Shown here: one piece after another, positions 17,566 through 26,898 of the stretch
Numbering within the stretch: position 1 is the first letter of the stretch
Layout of the letters: every line of letters starts with the position of its first letter
Assembly (NCBI GenBank): GCA_965261255.1
Contig: CBDHCQ010000004.1
Span: 1,798,001 to 1,862,000 of the forward strand
Direction of reading: 5' to 3'
Length of the DNA: 64,000 bases
Source: Bin80 sp965261255
GTDB taxonomy: Bacteria; Bacteroidota; Rhodothermia; Rhodothermales; Bin80
Notes under the pieces: model-generated
The model's database searches: none
Told to the model about the DNA's origin: nothing
What the model saw: the letters and a program-made list of their open reading frames with translations, nothing else
Position numbers and translations under genes: made by a program

Positions 17566-20565
17566 TTGATGCCTTTTTATCGCAGCGTCGGTCTGATGGT
17601 GGTGCTTCCGACCCTACTGCTTCTACTCACTCACCCGGTCAAAGCCCAAACCGGTACACTGGCGGGCATTATTGTTGATGGCGAAAATGGCGAAACATTG
17701 ATCGGAGCCACTGCCGTCATCGCCGGAACCAGTACCGGAGATGCAACCGACCTAAACGGAAGGTACGAATTTGTAGCCGAGCCTGGAACTTATACAATGG
17801 TGTTTTCCTATCTGGGATTCACCTCAGTTACTGTAGAGGACGTTGTTGTCACCGAGGGAGAAATCACCCGGCTGGAAATTGAACTCTTTAACGAGGCCCT
17901 TTCCTATGGTGAGGTGTTTGTGACTGCTTCCGTTATTGAGGGCTCTGAGGTGGGCCTGCTGCGCGAGCGTGCCAAGGCAGTAGCTGTCAGCGATGCCATC
18001 AGTGCTGAATCAATCAGTCGCTCTGGATCAGGCGATGCGGCTGCGGCAATGACCAAAGTGACCGGGGCCTCCGTCGTTGGTGGCCGCTATGTGTATATCC
18101 GGGGCTTGGGCGATCGCTACGCGAGCACAACATTGAACGGATCAACTTTGCCCAGCGCAGATCCAGATCGCAAAGCATTTCAGTTAGACCTTTTTCCATC
18201 TGCCCTCCTTGATAATATTGTAACACTGAAAACCTTTACACCCGACAAACCAGGGGATTTCAGTGGTGGTTTGGTTGATGTTTCTACAAAGGCTTTCCCG
18301 GAGTCATTTACACTGCAGGTATCTGCGTCAATGGCGTACGATGATCAGTCAAGTCGAATTAACAACTTCCTCACCTACGCCGGCAGCGATACAGACTGGC
18401 TTGGATTCGACAATGGCCTGCGTTCTCTACCAGATGTTCTTGAGAACAAGGATCCCACTGAACAATTGCCTCGAGAATCGGACCTGCGTGACTTGCGACG
18501 TGGCACAACTAACCTGAATCGTACAGCCCGTGCCGATTCTTTGAATTCCTTTTCACGGGCATTTAACAACGTTATGTCGCCCTCCTTTGGATCTACCCCT
18601 GTCAATCATAGCTTCTCCGCCGCCGCGGGGGGACGACTCATGCTCTTTGGTCGACCGCTTGGCCTGACAGGTAGCCTTACCTATAGCAGAAGCTATAACT
18701 ATTACGACGATGGTGTATTTAGTCAATGGCGCCTTATTGGTGGAGATGTTGCATCCATAGAAAACCTATTCAGCACAACATATTTTGGTCCAGATCCAGA
18801 TTTGGACATCATTACAAAGGCAGATCCGAAGGAGGTTGCGTCATTCAAAAACATTCAAGGCAGTGACGAAGCTACCTGGGGCGGGTCCGGTACAATAGCT
18901 TTTCAACCCAGTGATAATCACGAAATAGTCTTCACTGCGCTCCGCACCCAGAGTGGTGTCAGCCAGTCCACACTGTTAAGTGGTTTTCGTGACCAGACTG
19001 GAGGTGCAACTTTTGTTACACGCGCGCTGGACTATGAGGAGCGGGCCCTGCAAAGTTATCAATTCAGAGGAGAACATGGTTTTGCGCCTATCCAAATGGA
19101 ATGGAGGGTTTCACTTGCACAGAACTCACAGGAAGAACCAGATCTTCGATTCTTCTCCTCTACCCAGAACATTAGGGAAGGCACCGGTGGTATTGATACA
19201 ACCTATTCCCTAGGAGGCGGCAACGCCCCCCCTCCACAACGTTACTTCCGTAACCTGAACGAAAACAGCCAAGGCGCCATCCTAGACATCACCCTTCCCT
19301 TTCGTCAATGGGGCGGATTGGGGGCCCGTGTCAAATTTGGCGGACGGTATGACAGCTCTGAGCGGGAATTCAGGCAACGACGCTTTGAATATCATGAAGG
19401 ACGGGAAGTCGACTACAGGGACTTTGAAGGCAATGCAGAAAGCTACTTTTCAGATGAGAATTTCGGCGTATTGGACACGCTCAATGTTGGTGATATCGTA
19501 GCCTATAATGCTGGACTCTATCTGCAGGAAAACTCACCAAGCCGTGCCAACTACGATGCTTCCCGTGATATTCTGGCCGGGTATTTCATGATTGAACTGC
19601 CACTCACTCGTCAATTGAAAATAGTCGGGGGTGCCAGAATAGAAACAACCGAAATGCTCACGGAGAGCTTTGATCAAAACCTACCGGATTCGCTACAAAC
19701 AGGCTTGTTAGACATTTCAGACTGGCTCCCGTCCATCAACGTTGTTTATGCGATAACGGAGGATATGAACCTTCGAGTCGCAGCTACCCGTACCCTAGCC
19801 CGTCCGACCTACCGTGAGCTTGCACCCTTCCAGAGTTTCAATTTTGTTGGTGGTGATATTCAAGAGGGGAATCCACTTCTTAACCGGACACTGATAACAA
19901 ACTTCGATGTTCGCTGGGAAAAGTTTGCTCGTGCCGGTGGAATTCTTGCGGTAAGTGGTTTTTACAAGCTGTTCGCCGATCCTATTGAACGAGTCCTGCG
20001 CAATGTAGGAGAAGGGCGCTTCGTGTCTTTCCAGAACGTAGATCAAGCCCGCGTCTTCGGGCTTGAACTTGAAGCCCGCAAACGATTGGATATCTGGACC
20101 ACTATACCGGTCATCAAGAACCTTTCACTTGGTGGCAACTTCTCGCTCGTGCGCTCGCAGGTAGACATCCCTGAGGAAGAGATGGTCATTATCCGGGCCT
20201 CAGATCCAAATGCCAGTACTACCCGCTCACTGGAAGGGCAGTCTCCGTTCCTACTCAACCTCAGCGCAAGTTACGAGAATTACAATCTGGGGACGGTAGT
20301 TGGTGTCTATTATACGGTCTTCGGTGACCGACTCCTGTCTGTAACAGAAGGCGCGACCCCTGATGTATTCGAAAAGGCCAGAGGTGATCTAGATTTAACT
20401 ATTTCGCAAGATTTACCCGCGAGCCTGCGCCTCAAGCTAACTGCGAAAAACTTGCTTGGCACAGATGTGCGTCAAATCCAGACCTTCAAAGGTCGCGTTT
20501 ATGATTATAGTTCGTATTCCCGATCTAGGACGATCGGACTAGGAATCAGCTATATCATTAATTGA
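17566..20565 (+). CDS. TonB-dependent outer-membrane receptor with carboxypeptidase-regulatory-like N-terminal domain
   Basis: 999 aa. It has a signal peptide (cleavage near AQ at about 27-28), a carboxypeptidase-D regulatory-like beta-sandwich at about 30-110 (GTLAGIIVDGENGETLIGAT), a plug domain at about 125-240 (YVYIRGLGDRYASTTLNGS, FPSALLDNIVTLKTFTPDKP, FSGGLVDVSTK) and a 22-strand-type barrel to the C-terminus. This subtype lacks a SusD partner and often sits next to a secreted beta-helix protein, as here. It should import a scarce nutrient across the outer membrane using TonB energy. Position between ppk1, Pho-box-like repeats and a Na+/Pi symporter makes a phosphorus compound the best guess; that is inference. 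Confidence 0.9.
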   Translation: MMPFYRSVGLMVVLPTLLLLLTHPVKAQTGTLAGIIVDGENGETLIGATAVIAGTSTGDATDLNGRYEFVAEPGTYTMVFSYLGFTSVTVEDVVVTEGEITRLEIELFNEALSYGEVFVTASVIEGSEVGLLRERAKAVAVSDAISAESISRSGSGDAAAAMTKVTGASVVGGRYVYIRGLGDRYASTTLNGSTLPSADPDRKAFQLDLFPSALLDNIVTLKTFTPDKPGDFSGGLVDVSTKAFPESFTLQVSASMAYDDQSSRINNFLTYAGSDTDWLGFDNGLRSLPDVLENKDPTEQLPRESDLRDLRRGTTNLNRTARADSLNSFSRAFNNVMSPSFGSTPVNHSFSAAAGGRLMLFGRPLGLTGSLTYSRSYNYYDDGVFSQWRLIGGDVASIENLFSTTYFGPDPDLDIITKADPKEVASFKNIQGSDEATWGGSGTIAFQPSDNHEIVFTALRTQSGVSQSTLLSGFRDQTGGATFVTRALDYEERALQSYQFRGEHGFAPIQMEWRVSLAQNSQEEPDLRFFSSTQNIREGTGGIDTTYSLGGGNAPPPQRYFRNLNENSQGAILDITLPFRQWGGLGARVKFGGRYDSSEREFRQRRFEYHEGREVDYRDFEGNAESYFSDENFGVLDTLNVGDIVAYNAGLYLQENSPSRANYDASRDILAGYFMIELPLTRQLKIVGGARIETTEMLTESFDQNLPDSLQTGLLDISDWLPSINVVYAITEDMNLRVAATRTLARPTYRELAPFQSFNFVGGDIQEGNPLLNRTLITNFDVRWEKFARAGGILAVSGFYKLFADPIERVLRNVGEGRFVSFQNVDQARVFGLELEARKRLDIWTTIPVIKNLSLGGNFSLVRSQVDIPEEEMVIIRASDPNASTTRSLEGQSPFLLNLSASYENYNLGTVVGVYYTVFGDRLLSVTEGATPDVFEKARGDLDLTISQDLPASLRLKLTAKNLLGTDVRQIQTFKGRVYDYSSYSRSRTIGLGISYIIN

Positions 20566-20716
20566 TTCTGCAAGCGTGAATCACTCCCGAGCTTTCCCTC
20601 TCAGACTTGGTATTTGGCGAATCGCATCTGCCTTACCACTACCATGTTCGGGAAAAAACATCCCCTTTTTTTCCGGGGGATAACTCACACTCTCACAAAC
20701 TCGAGTTAAACTACTC

Positions 20717-22471
20717 ATGCGAAAGACTTTTACTGCTCTTCTTGCTGCACTCTTATTGTTTGTTCCTTTACGTGAGGCTGCTGCTCAACTTGATGATGTC
20801 GAATCCCGTCCAACGATCCCGGTGACCGATAATGATATTAATGCTGGTGATACCGTTCGATGGACCGCCGATAATGTATATGTTCTGGACGGTCTTGTTA
20901 TCGTTGAGGAAGGTGCGATGTTACACATCAACGCCGGAACCGTTATCAAGGCTGAGGATGGCACGGGGACGGATGCTTCCGCGCTCGTGATCGCCCGGGG
21001 AGGCAAAATATTTGCCGAAGGGACACCAACTCAACCCATCATATTTACGTCGGTCCAGGATAATATCTCCAACGCCGATTTTCTGACTTACGAAGATCGT
21101 GGCCTCTGGGGAGGTATCGTCATCCTGGGACATGCAGGAACAAACAACCCAGGCGATGCCGCCGGCGACTTTAAGGAAATCGAGGGAGTTAATGAACTCC
21201 TGCCAGACGGAGATTCACGTGCCGAATATGGCGGTACCATGGATGATGATAGCTCTGGGGTTATGCGCTACGTCTCCATCCGTCACACCGGCATCAATAT
21301 CGGTGAGTCGGACGGCAACGAGATCCAAGGCTTAACCTTGGGAGGCGTTGGCTCTGGTACAGTACTTGAGCACATTGAGGTCTATGCCAGTGGTGATGAT
21401 GGTGTAGAATTCTTCGGAGGTACCGTTAACCTAAAGTACTTCGTGAGCGTCTTCAATTCCGACGACGCGGTTGATTGGGATCAGGGCTGGCGCGGTAAAG
21501 GACAGTTCTGGTTTGTACTCCAGGGTACGGATAAAGCCGGGGCCGCTGCAGAGCAGGATGGTGCCGGAGGCGATGAACACTTCCAGCCCTATGCTATCCC
21601 GAAAATCTATAATGTCACCTACGTTGGAGCCGGATCCGATGCTTCTCCCGAATCAGATCGCGGTGAAATGCTCATGTTCCGTGACAATTCCGGTGGATTC
21701 TATCATAATTCAATCTTCACACAGTTCAATACGGGCAAGGGGGGACATGCCCTCCACATTGAAGACATTGATAACACAGGATCCAAAACAGAGGACAGTC
21801 GCCAACGGTTTGAGGCCGGAGACCTCGGTCTGACTCACAATATCTGGTGGGACTTCGGGGCCGGGGTGGACCCCCAGACCTGGATCGCAGGCAGTGATCC
21901 CACGTTTGTGGCCGCTGTACTTACTTACCTTCTAGCCAATGGAAATGATACCGTTGATCCACAGCTGCGCGGCATCGAGCGCGGAACGACGGGCACAGGG
22001 ACGCTTGACCCAAGGCCCCACGGTAACGGCCCCGCCTTTACACTTCCCAGGGCTGACTACCCTGACGACGACCAGTTCTTTTCCGAAACCAATTATATCG
22101 GCGCTTTTGGAAGCGAGAACTGGCTTGTTGGATGGACTGCACTTGGCGAACTAGGATACACAGCCATCCCGACATCTATTGAGCAGGTTTCTGAAGCAGA
22201 GATACCTTCTGAAAATTCACTCAATCAGAATTATCCAAACCCCTTCAACCCTGTCACCACCGTTGAATTTGACCTCGACCGTGCGCAGAATGTCATCCTT
22301 ACAGTGCATGACATTATGGGGCGACAGCTAGCAGTTCTTGTTGACAGCCAGAAGGCTGCTGGCACTTACCGTGTGCTGTTTGATGCGAGCAACCTGTCAA
22401 GCGGTCTCTACTTCTACAGACTGCATACGCAGGCTGGAAGCCTGACTCGCAAAATGACGCTACATAAATAG
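20717..22471 (+). CDS. Secreted beta-helix-like protein with T9SS type A sorting domain
   Basis: 584 aa. A signal peptide (residues 1-23, ending AAAQ) is followed by a parallel beta-helix-like repeat region (LDGLVIVEEGAMLHINAGTV, GGKIFAEGTPTQPIIFTS, RYVSIRHTGINIG, EHIEVYASGDDGVEFFGGT). The C-terminal sorting domain of about 80 residues contains NQNYPNPFNPVTTVEFDL and SSGLYFYRLHTQ. Such proteins are exported by the type IX system and held at or released from the surface. It lies 151 bp downstream of the TonB receptor on the same strand, so the two are probably co-transcribed and may act as a surface binder and importer pair. A terminator follows it. Confidence 0.88.
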   Translation: MRKTFTALLAALLLFVPLREAAAQLDDVESRPTIPVTDNDINAGDTVRWTADNVYVLDGLVIVEEGAMLHINAGTVIKAEDGTGTDASALVIARGGKIFAEGTPTQPIIFTSVQDNISNADFLTYEDRGLWGGIVILGHAGTNNPGDAAGDFKEIEGVNELLPDGDSRAEYGGTMDDDSSGVMRYVSIRHTGINIGESDGNEIQGLTLGGVGSGTVLEHIEVYASGDDGVEFFGGTVNLKYFVSVFNSDDAVDWDQGWRGKGQFWFVLQGTDKAGAAAEQDGAGGDEHFQPYAIPKIYNVTYVGAGSDASPESDRGEMLMFRDNSGGFYHNSIFTQFNTGKGGHALHIEDIDNTGSKTEDSRQRFEAGDLGLTHNIWWDFGAGVDPQTWIAGSDPTFVAAVLTYLLANGNDTVDPQLRGIERGTTGTGTLDPRPHGNGPAFTLPRADYPDDDQFFSETNYIGAFGSENWLVGWTALGELGYTAIPTSIEQVSEAEIPSENSLNQNYPNPFNPVTTVEFDLDRAQNVILTVHDIMGRQLAVLVDSQKAAGTYRVLFDASNLSSGLYFYRLHTQAGSLTRKMTLHK

Positions 22472-22499
22472 AGCTTCTACCCGACACTCCATTGTAATA

Positions 22500-22535
22500 A
22501 CGTTGGGTTCCTTACGTAGGGGACCCGACGTTTTT
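22500..22535 (+). terminator. Rho-independent terminator after the T9SS gene
   Basis: ACGTTGGGTTCC (22500-22511) pairs with GGACCCGACGT (ending 22531) around a 7-base loop, a 12-bp stem with two G-T wobbles, followed by TTTTT at 22531-22535. It lies 28 bp after the T9SS stop and 14 bp before the symporter start, so the symporter depends on read-through, a promoter inside this gap, or regulated termination. Confidence 0.82.
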
Positions 22536-22548
22536 CCACTCCATTGCC

Positions 22549-23700
22549 ATGACAAAATCAGACCAAAACAACTTGTCGGGAATCCAACGCCTCTCGCCAC
22601 TCCTGCCGCTGCTTGGGTTGCTCGGTGTGTTGTTTTGCTTTTTCGTAAGTCTAGAGCTTATGGGCACATCCATGAAGCTACTAGGGGAGGGCTTTGCTGA
22701 ACAGCTCATCCAGACTACCAGCAATCCCTTCATAGCCCTCTTCATCGGCATCCTTGCAACCTCTTTGGTACAAAGCTCTTCCACTGTGACCTCATTGGCG
22801 GTATCTGCCGTGGCCGGTGGAGGACTTACTGTCGCAGGTGCCATTCCCATAGTACTTGGAGCTAACGTTGGTACCAGCGTCACGAATACTCTCGTTTCGT
22901 TGGGCCATATCGGGAGAAAAGACGAATTCGGCAGAGCCATGGGAGCCGCCACAGTGCATGATTTTTTTAATCTGCTGGCAGTCGCCATCTTTTTCCCCCT
23001 GGAGTTAACCTTTGGGTTCCTGTCTAAGTCGTCTGCTGCGCTTGCCGCGGGGGTTGCAGGTGTAGGCGGAACCGAGTTATTTGATTTTGTCGGTGTGTTG
23101 ACTGCGCCGATCGTGAATGGCCTAGTCATTTTGATGCTGGACTCAGGCGTGTTGGTCCTGATACTTGGTGTTCTACTCCTGTTCTTTTCTCTGCGCTATT
23201 TAGTGGTCCTCCTGCGCAGACTGTTTCTTGGCCGTTCAGAGCGGCTCATCGACAAATATCTATTTGGGCCTGTACCGATTGCTCTCGCGTTCGGTACGCT
23301 CGTGACCATCATGGTGCAAAGCTCATCAATCACAACATCGATTACGGTACCTCTGGTTGGGGCAGGTATTGTAACTGTATCACAAATATTCCCATTTGTA
23401 CTGGGTGCAAATATTGGCACGACGGTCACCGCACTATTAGCTTCACTCGTTTTGGCAAGTGGAGGGAGTGTGTTAGGAGCTGCTGCCTTGCAGGTAGCAC
23501 TTGCTCATCTCATATTTAATTGTTGTGGGGTTGTTACCTTCCTCCCCTTCCGAACGATCCGGAGAATTCCTGTACAGATGTCTGAATTTTTAGGTATGCT
23601 TGTCGTGAAGAACCGTGCTTGGGCATTTGGATATGTAGCTTGTATTTTCTTTCTTGTTCCACTATTAATAATTCTGTTAACACGTAGTCTGGGTTCCTGA
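22549..23700 (+). CDS. Na+/phosphate symporter (NptA/PNaS family)
   Basis: 383 aa with about 8-9 membrane helices and the inverted-repeat signature of the family. LVQSSSTVTS at about 73-82 with GANVGTSVTNT at 104-114 in the first half, and MVQSSSITTS at about 255-264 with GANIGTTVTA at 286-295 in the second. The paired QSSS motifs bind phosphate and sodium. It imports inorganic phosphate across the inner membrane. A C-terminal PhoU domain, present in some relatives, is absent. Close downstream of the receptor/T9SS pair, it could provide the inner-membrane step for phosphate brought in by that pair. Confidence 0.93.
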   Translation: MTKSDQNNLSGIQRLSPLLPLLGLLGVLFCFFVSLELMGTSMKLLGEGFAEQLIQTTSNPFIALFIGILATSLVQSSSTVTSLAVSAVAGGGLTVAGAIPIVLGANVGTSVTNTLVSLGHIGRKDEFGRAMGAATVHDFFNLLAVAIFFPLELTFGFLSKSSAALAAGVAGVGGTELFDFVGVLTAPIVNGLVILMLDSGVLVLILGVLLLFFSLRYLVVLLRRLFLGRSERLIDKYLFGPVPIALAFGTLVTIMVQSSSITTSITVPLVGAGIVTVSQIFPFVLGANIGTTVTALLASLVLASGGSVLGAAALQVALAHLIFNCCGVVTFLPFRTIRRIPVQMSEFLGMLVVKNRAWAFGYVACIFFLVPLLIILLTRSLGS

Positions 23701-23900
23701 CGGTAATATTCTATAATTCGCGTCAGAAATTAGCATTAGCAAATCGCGACTTAATACGGAATCCTCGGGTACGAATCAGGTGGTTTGTGTTCAATTGCCA
23801 TACTCGGCTGGTAAATGTCTCATGAACACAAGCGGATTTAAGTATATCTTTAATTGTCGCGGGACGACACTGAACAGCACCGAATACCATGAATATTTAA

Positions 23901-25052
23901 ATGCGAAACGGATATCTCGCTATTCTTGTGATCCTTTTCTGCGGTATGCTCCTAGTCGGGTGCGGGCACCACGATACAGGCCCGGCACAGGGAGAAGGCG
24001 AAGGCACCTTGGTTACACTGAAAGAAGTTCTTCGGTTAGGTGATGAGGCTACTGGGGACACGATCCTGTTTGGGCCGATCGCCCAAATCGCAGTCAATGG
24101 ACATGGTGACATACTTGTGTCGGAAGCAGCAAGAGTCTCACTGGTTCGTGCATTTGGGGCAGACGGCACTTTTCTGAGTCAAATCGGAGGACAGGGACAG
24201 GGACCGGGCGAATATGAGGATTACGTTGAAGGTCCCGTCATTGGGATAGACGATTCTGTATACCTATGGGATGCGTGGACGAGTCGAATCCTGATCTATG
24301 ATCCCGAAAATTTCTCCTATGTACAAAGCGTTCATGTAGCAGAGGAAGGACTGACAACAATTGATCCTCTAATCGGTGCGATCCAGGATGGATGGTACAT
24401 GGGGATTGGCCTACCCACCTTCCTGATATCTGACGACGGTTCCCTGACGGTCAATGATAATCGTTACACCGAACTGATTAAGGTCAATCGGGACGGAAGC
24501 TACCAGAAGGACCCACTCAGCATTATACCAGATGGGGAAGTGATTCCTTTCGTTCAAGGACCTCGCGCCGGCTTTGTTGGTATTCCGTTCGCCCGATCAC
24601 CGGTTTTGGCAACTGGGCTCGACGGTGTGCTCTATTATGGCTGGAACGACGCAATCGAAATCATGACCGTATCCACTGATGGATCAGCACGTGATACCAT
24701 CCGCTACGAGCACGAACCGGTCCTGATTACAAACGCAGAAATGGCTGAGGCGTCACACGAAGAAGACCCGTTTCGCCAGCAGTTACTCGCTACCCATGAG
24801 CCTCATGAGACAAAACCAGCATTTCAGACCTTTGTAGTGGATGAGATGAGCCACATATGGATCAAGCTGAGTGGCTCCGAGGGTGCGACTGAGGCAGAAT
24901 GGTTAATCCTGAACCGAGAATCTCATGCAGTCGGGCGCACCACACTTCCAGTTGCCGTGAATCTTGAAGCGATTCGAGGCGGCTTCGCCTATGGCGTGCA
25001 CCAAGGGGACGGTGACGCTCCAATGGTCGTGGTTTATGAGATTCAGGAATAA
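23901..25052 (+). CDS. Lipoprotein with 6-bladed beta-propeller
   Basis: 383 aa. The lipobox LLVGC (Cys21) predicts a lipid-anchored envelope protein. The body has NHL/YncE-like blade repeats: GPIAQIAVNGHGDILVSEAA, VRAFGADGTFLSQIGGQGQG with the typical GQGPGEY, VYLWDAWTSRILIYDPENF, and later TFVVDEMSHIWIKL. This matches the 6-bladed beta-propeller lipoproteins common in Bacteroidota. The ligand or partner is unknown. It stands alone, about 200 bp after the phosphate symporter. Confidence 0.8.
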   Translation: MRNGYLAILVILFCGMLLVGCGHHDTGPAQGEGEGTLVTLKEVLRLGDEATGDTILFGPIAQIAVNGHGDILVSEAARVSLVRAFGADGTFLSQIGGQGQGPGEYEDYVEGPVIGIDDSVYLWDAWTSRILIYDPENFSYVQSVHVAEEGLTTIDPLIGAIQDGWYMGIGLPTFLISDDGSLTVNDNRYTELIKVNRDGSYQKDPLSIIPDGEVIPFVQGPRAGFVGIPFARSPVLATGLDGVLYYGWNDAIEIMTVSTDGSARDTIRYEHEPVLITNAEMAEASHEEDPFRQQLLATHEPHETKPAFQTFVVDEMSHIWIKLSGSEGATEAEWLILNRESHAVGRTTLPVAVNLEAIRGGFAYGVHQGDGDAPMVVVYEIQE

Positions 25053-25201
25053 CCTGGAAATCATACATGTTCGAATCGCTGAGACGGGACCATTACCGAG
25101 TTGAGGAGCCGTTTCGAATTTGCTTTTGTGCTCAACTGTCCCCCTGGATGTACCGGAGTCGCACAAAGGTCTGATCCCAGCCACAGCATGAGAGTCTTCC
25201 C

Positions 25202-25455
25202 TTAGCACTGACACGCCTTCAGCATACTTTCAGTTGAGATGAATTTCACCCGGAGACGTCCAACGGTATCGTCAGCAGCGGTTTCTAAGCGATCCAGTTC
25301 TGCCCAGTCCCCCCCGAAAGACACTTCCACACCGATCCTCCAATAGACAATCAACAGATTCAGGTTCTGTGTATCCGGGATTGAATCAAAGACTTGGTTC
25401 CAGACCTTCCACCATGCTCAGAACGGTTTCCGACCACAATCTTTAAAATCTCCAT
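25202..25455 (-). pseudogene. Frameshifted small gene, unknown family
   Basis: Starting from ATG 25455 the frame reads MEILKIVVGNRSE, then a one-base loss near 25417-25422 moves it to a second frame that reads AWWKVWNQVFDSIPDTQN and continues with protein-like composition (IGVEVSFGGDWAELDRLETA) to a TAA at 25202. Restoring one base gives a continuous protein of about 84 residues. The family is not recognised. It lies just after the stop of the minus-strand YfiT-like gene. It could be a real pseudogene, a sequencing error in an intact gene, or an unused frame. Confidence 0.45.
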
Positions 25456-25544
25456 CGGATTCCATTGACTGGAAGGGCCGAGATGTGTATAATTGTCGTG
25501 GAATTGATGTTGGACATCAAGAAACACTCAATGCGCACTTTGAC

Positions 25545-26081
25545 CTACCACCAATCTTTCCGGTCACGCAGACCAGTAATATGTGCTATGTGGTGGCGTC
25601 CATGCCACGCATAAATAATCAAAAAATTCTCACAGGTCCGCAGGCCGTCCTCTGGATGCATAACCTCGCACTGCCAGTCACGCTTACTCATTGCCCGCAT
25701 AAGCCTGCACCAGCGAGGATGCAGCCCATCCAGAAGTGCAAGTGATTCTTCAACGGGACCGTTACGTGCATCAGAGAGATCTGCCCAGGCATCTTGATCA
25801 TAGGCCTTGATCGTGGGAAAATCCTCTGTCAGCGCCCACCGAAAACGAATGTACGCATTGAGATGGCTGTCCGGGATGTGATGCACAACTTGGCGTACAG
25901 TCCAGCCATCAGGCCGATAAGGTGTATCTAATTGACTGTCGGTCAGCCCGGCCACAGCCTGACGAAGCAGCATCGGCGCAGACTCAATATGATCAATGAG
26001 CTCACTGCGCTCTGCATCGGACAGGCTTCGTCCCACCCTCGGAGCGCCTATTGGAAAACGTAATGGATCTGGTAGATTCAT
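25545..26081 (-). CDS. DinB/YfiT-like metal-dependent transferase
   Basis: 178 aa four-helix-bundle DinB superfamily protein, closest to YfiT (BstA-type putative metal-dependent hydrolases/bacillithiol transferases). The N-terminus DPLRFPIGAP and the segment RPDGWTVRQVVHHIPDSHLN are family hallmarks. The likely metal-binding histidines are H67, H160 and H164 (YAWHGRHHIAHI). It may conjugate a low-molecular-weight thiol to toxic compounds. It lies 28 bp downstream of the SDR gene on the same strand, so the two probably form an operon. Confidence 0.88.
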   Translation of the reverse strand: MNLPDPLRFPIGAPRVGRSLSDAERSELIDHIESAPMLLRQAVAGLTDSQLDTPYRPDGWTVRQVVHHIPDSHLNAYIRFRWALTEDFPTIKAYDQDAWADLSDARNGPVEESLALLDGLHPRWCRLMRAMSKRDWQCEVMHPEDGLRTCENFLIIYAWHGRHHIAHITGLRDRKDWW

Positions 26082-26109
26082 GCGAATGCTGTTTTCTGAA
26101 TATTATATT

Positions 26110-26796
26110 CTAAATATCTCCTTCTCGGGGTCTAAGAAGCACTTCCTCTATGACCGTGCGGGAGCTTAGTTTCCAAGTATCAAGCACACAGCGGGCTACG
26201 TCCTGTGGTGGCATAAACCGCTCCTCCGGCAGCGTAGTACCATCCCAACTGGGCGTGAGTGTAGCACCTGGCATTACTGTCGTAACCCTGAGCCCCGTGT
26301 TTAACGTCTCTGCACGCACAACTCTCGCAAGCCCAAGTAATCCGTGCTTCGCAGCACAATACGCTCCTGCCCCAGCATAGGCCTGCTGAGAAGCCACGGA
26401 TGCCATAAAGAATACATGTCCCGAGCCTGCATCAAGCATACTCGGAAGTAACGCCCGTGTGACCATGAATGCCCCAGTCAGGTTTGCTTCAACCTGCTGT
26501 CTGAACAGGCTTGGGGTGGTTTCCAGGAGCGGCTTTGCAACGAAATGACCCGCGTTATTGACGAGCACATCCGGCGGTCCAAATTCTAAGAGAATCTTCC
26601 TGCATGTTTCCTCAATATGCTCTTCCTTGGTTATGTCGCACACCATGGGCTTTCCCTTCGTCCTCTTTGCAACTGCTCCCAGGCGACGTACCGAGCGTCC
26701 AAGTAGAATAATCTGATGGTCTCCGTCGCCACGAAATACTTCTGCGATTGCAGCGCCAATACCACTACTCGCTCCAGTTATTATGATTTTAGCCAT
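26110..26796 (-). CDS. Short-chain dehydrogenase/reductase
   Basis: 228 aa classical SDR. The cofactor loop is TGASSGIG at about 7-14, NNAG is at 80-83, the catalytic Ser is S133 (MASVAS) with Y146 and K150 (YCAAK), and PGATLT follows at about 178. An Arg after the second strand (LLGRSVRR) suggests NADPH preference. The substrate is unknown. It is the intact copy of a duplicated block: a fragment of its first codons recurs at 28757-28815 next to the phosphoribosyltransferase gene. Confidence 0.9.
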   Translation of the reverse strand: MAKIIITGASSGIGAAIAEVFRGDGDHQIILLGRSVRRLGAVAKRTKGKPMVCDITKEEHIEETCRKILLEFGPPDVLVNNAGHFVAKPLLETTPSLFRQQVEANLTGAFMVTRALLPSMLDAGSGHVFFMASVASQQAYAGAGAYCAAKHGLLGLARVVRAETLNTGLRVTTVMPGATLTPSWDGTTLPEERFMPPQDVARCVLDTWKLSSRTVIEEVLLRPREGDI

Positions 26797-26898
26797 GTGC
26801 TGAGAGTGTATGATCTATTCCGGTCAAACAGCGTCATGCCATTCGGGATCCGGTTTGGAATTTCGGCGCAGATTTTATTCTCAGCATGTCCTATTGTT

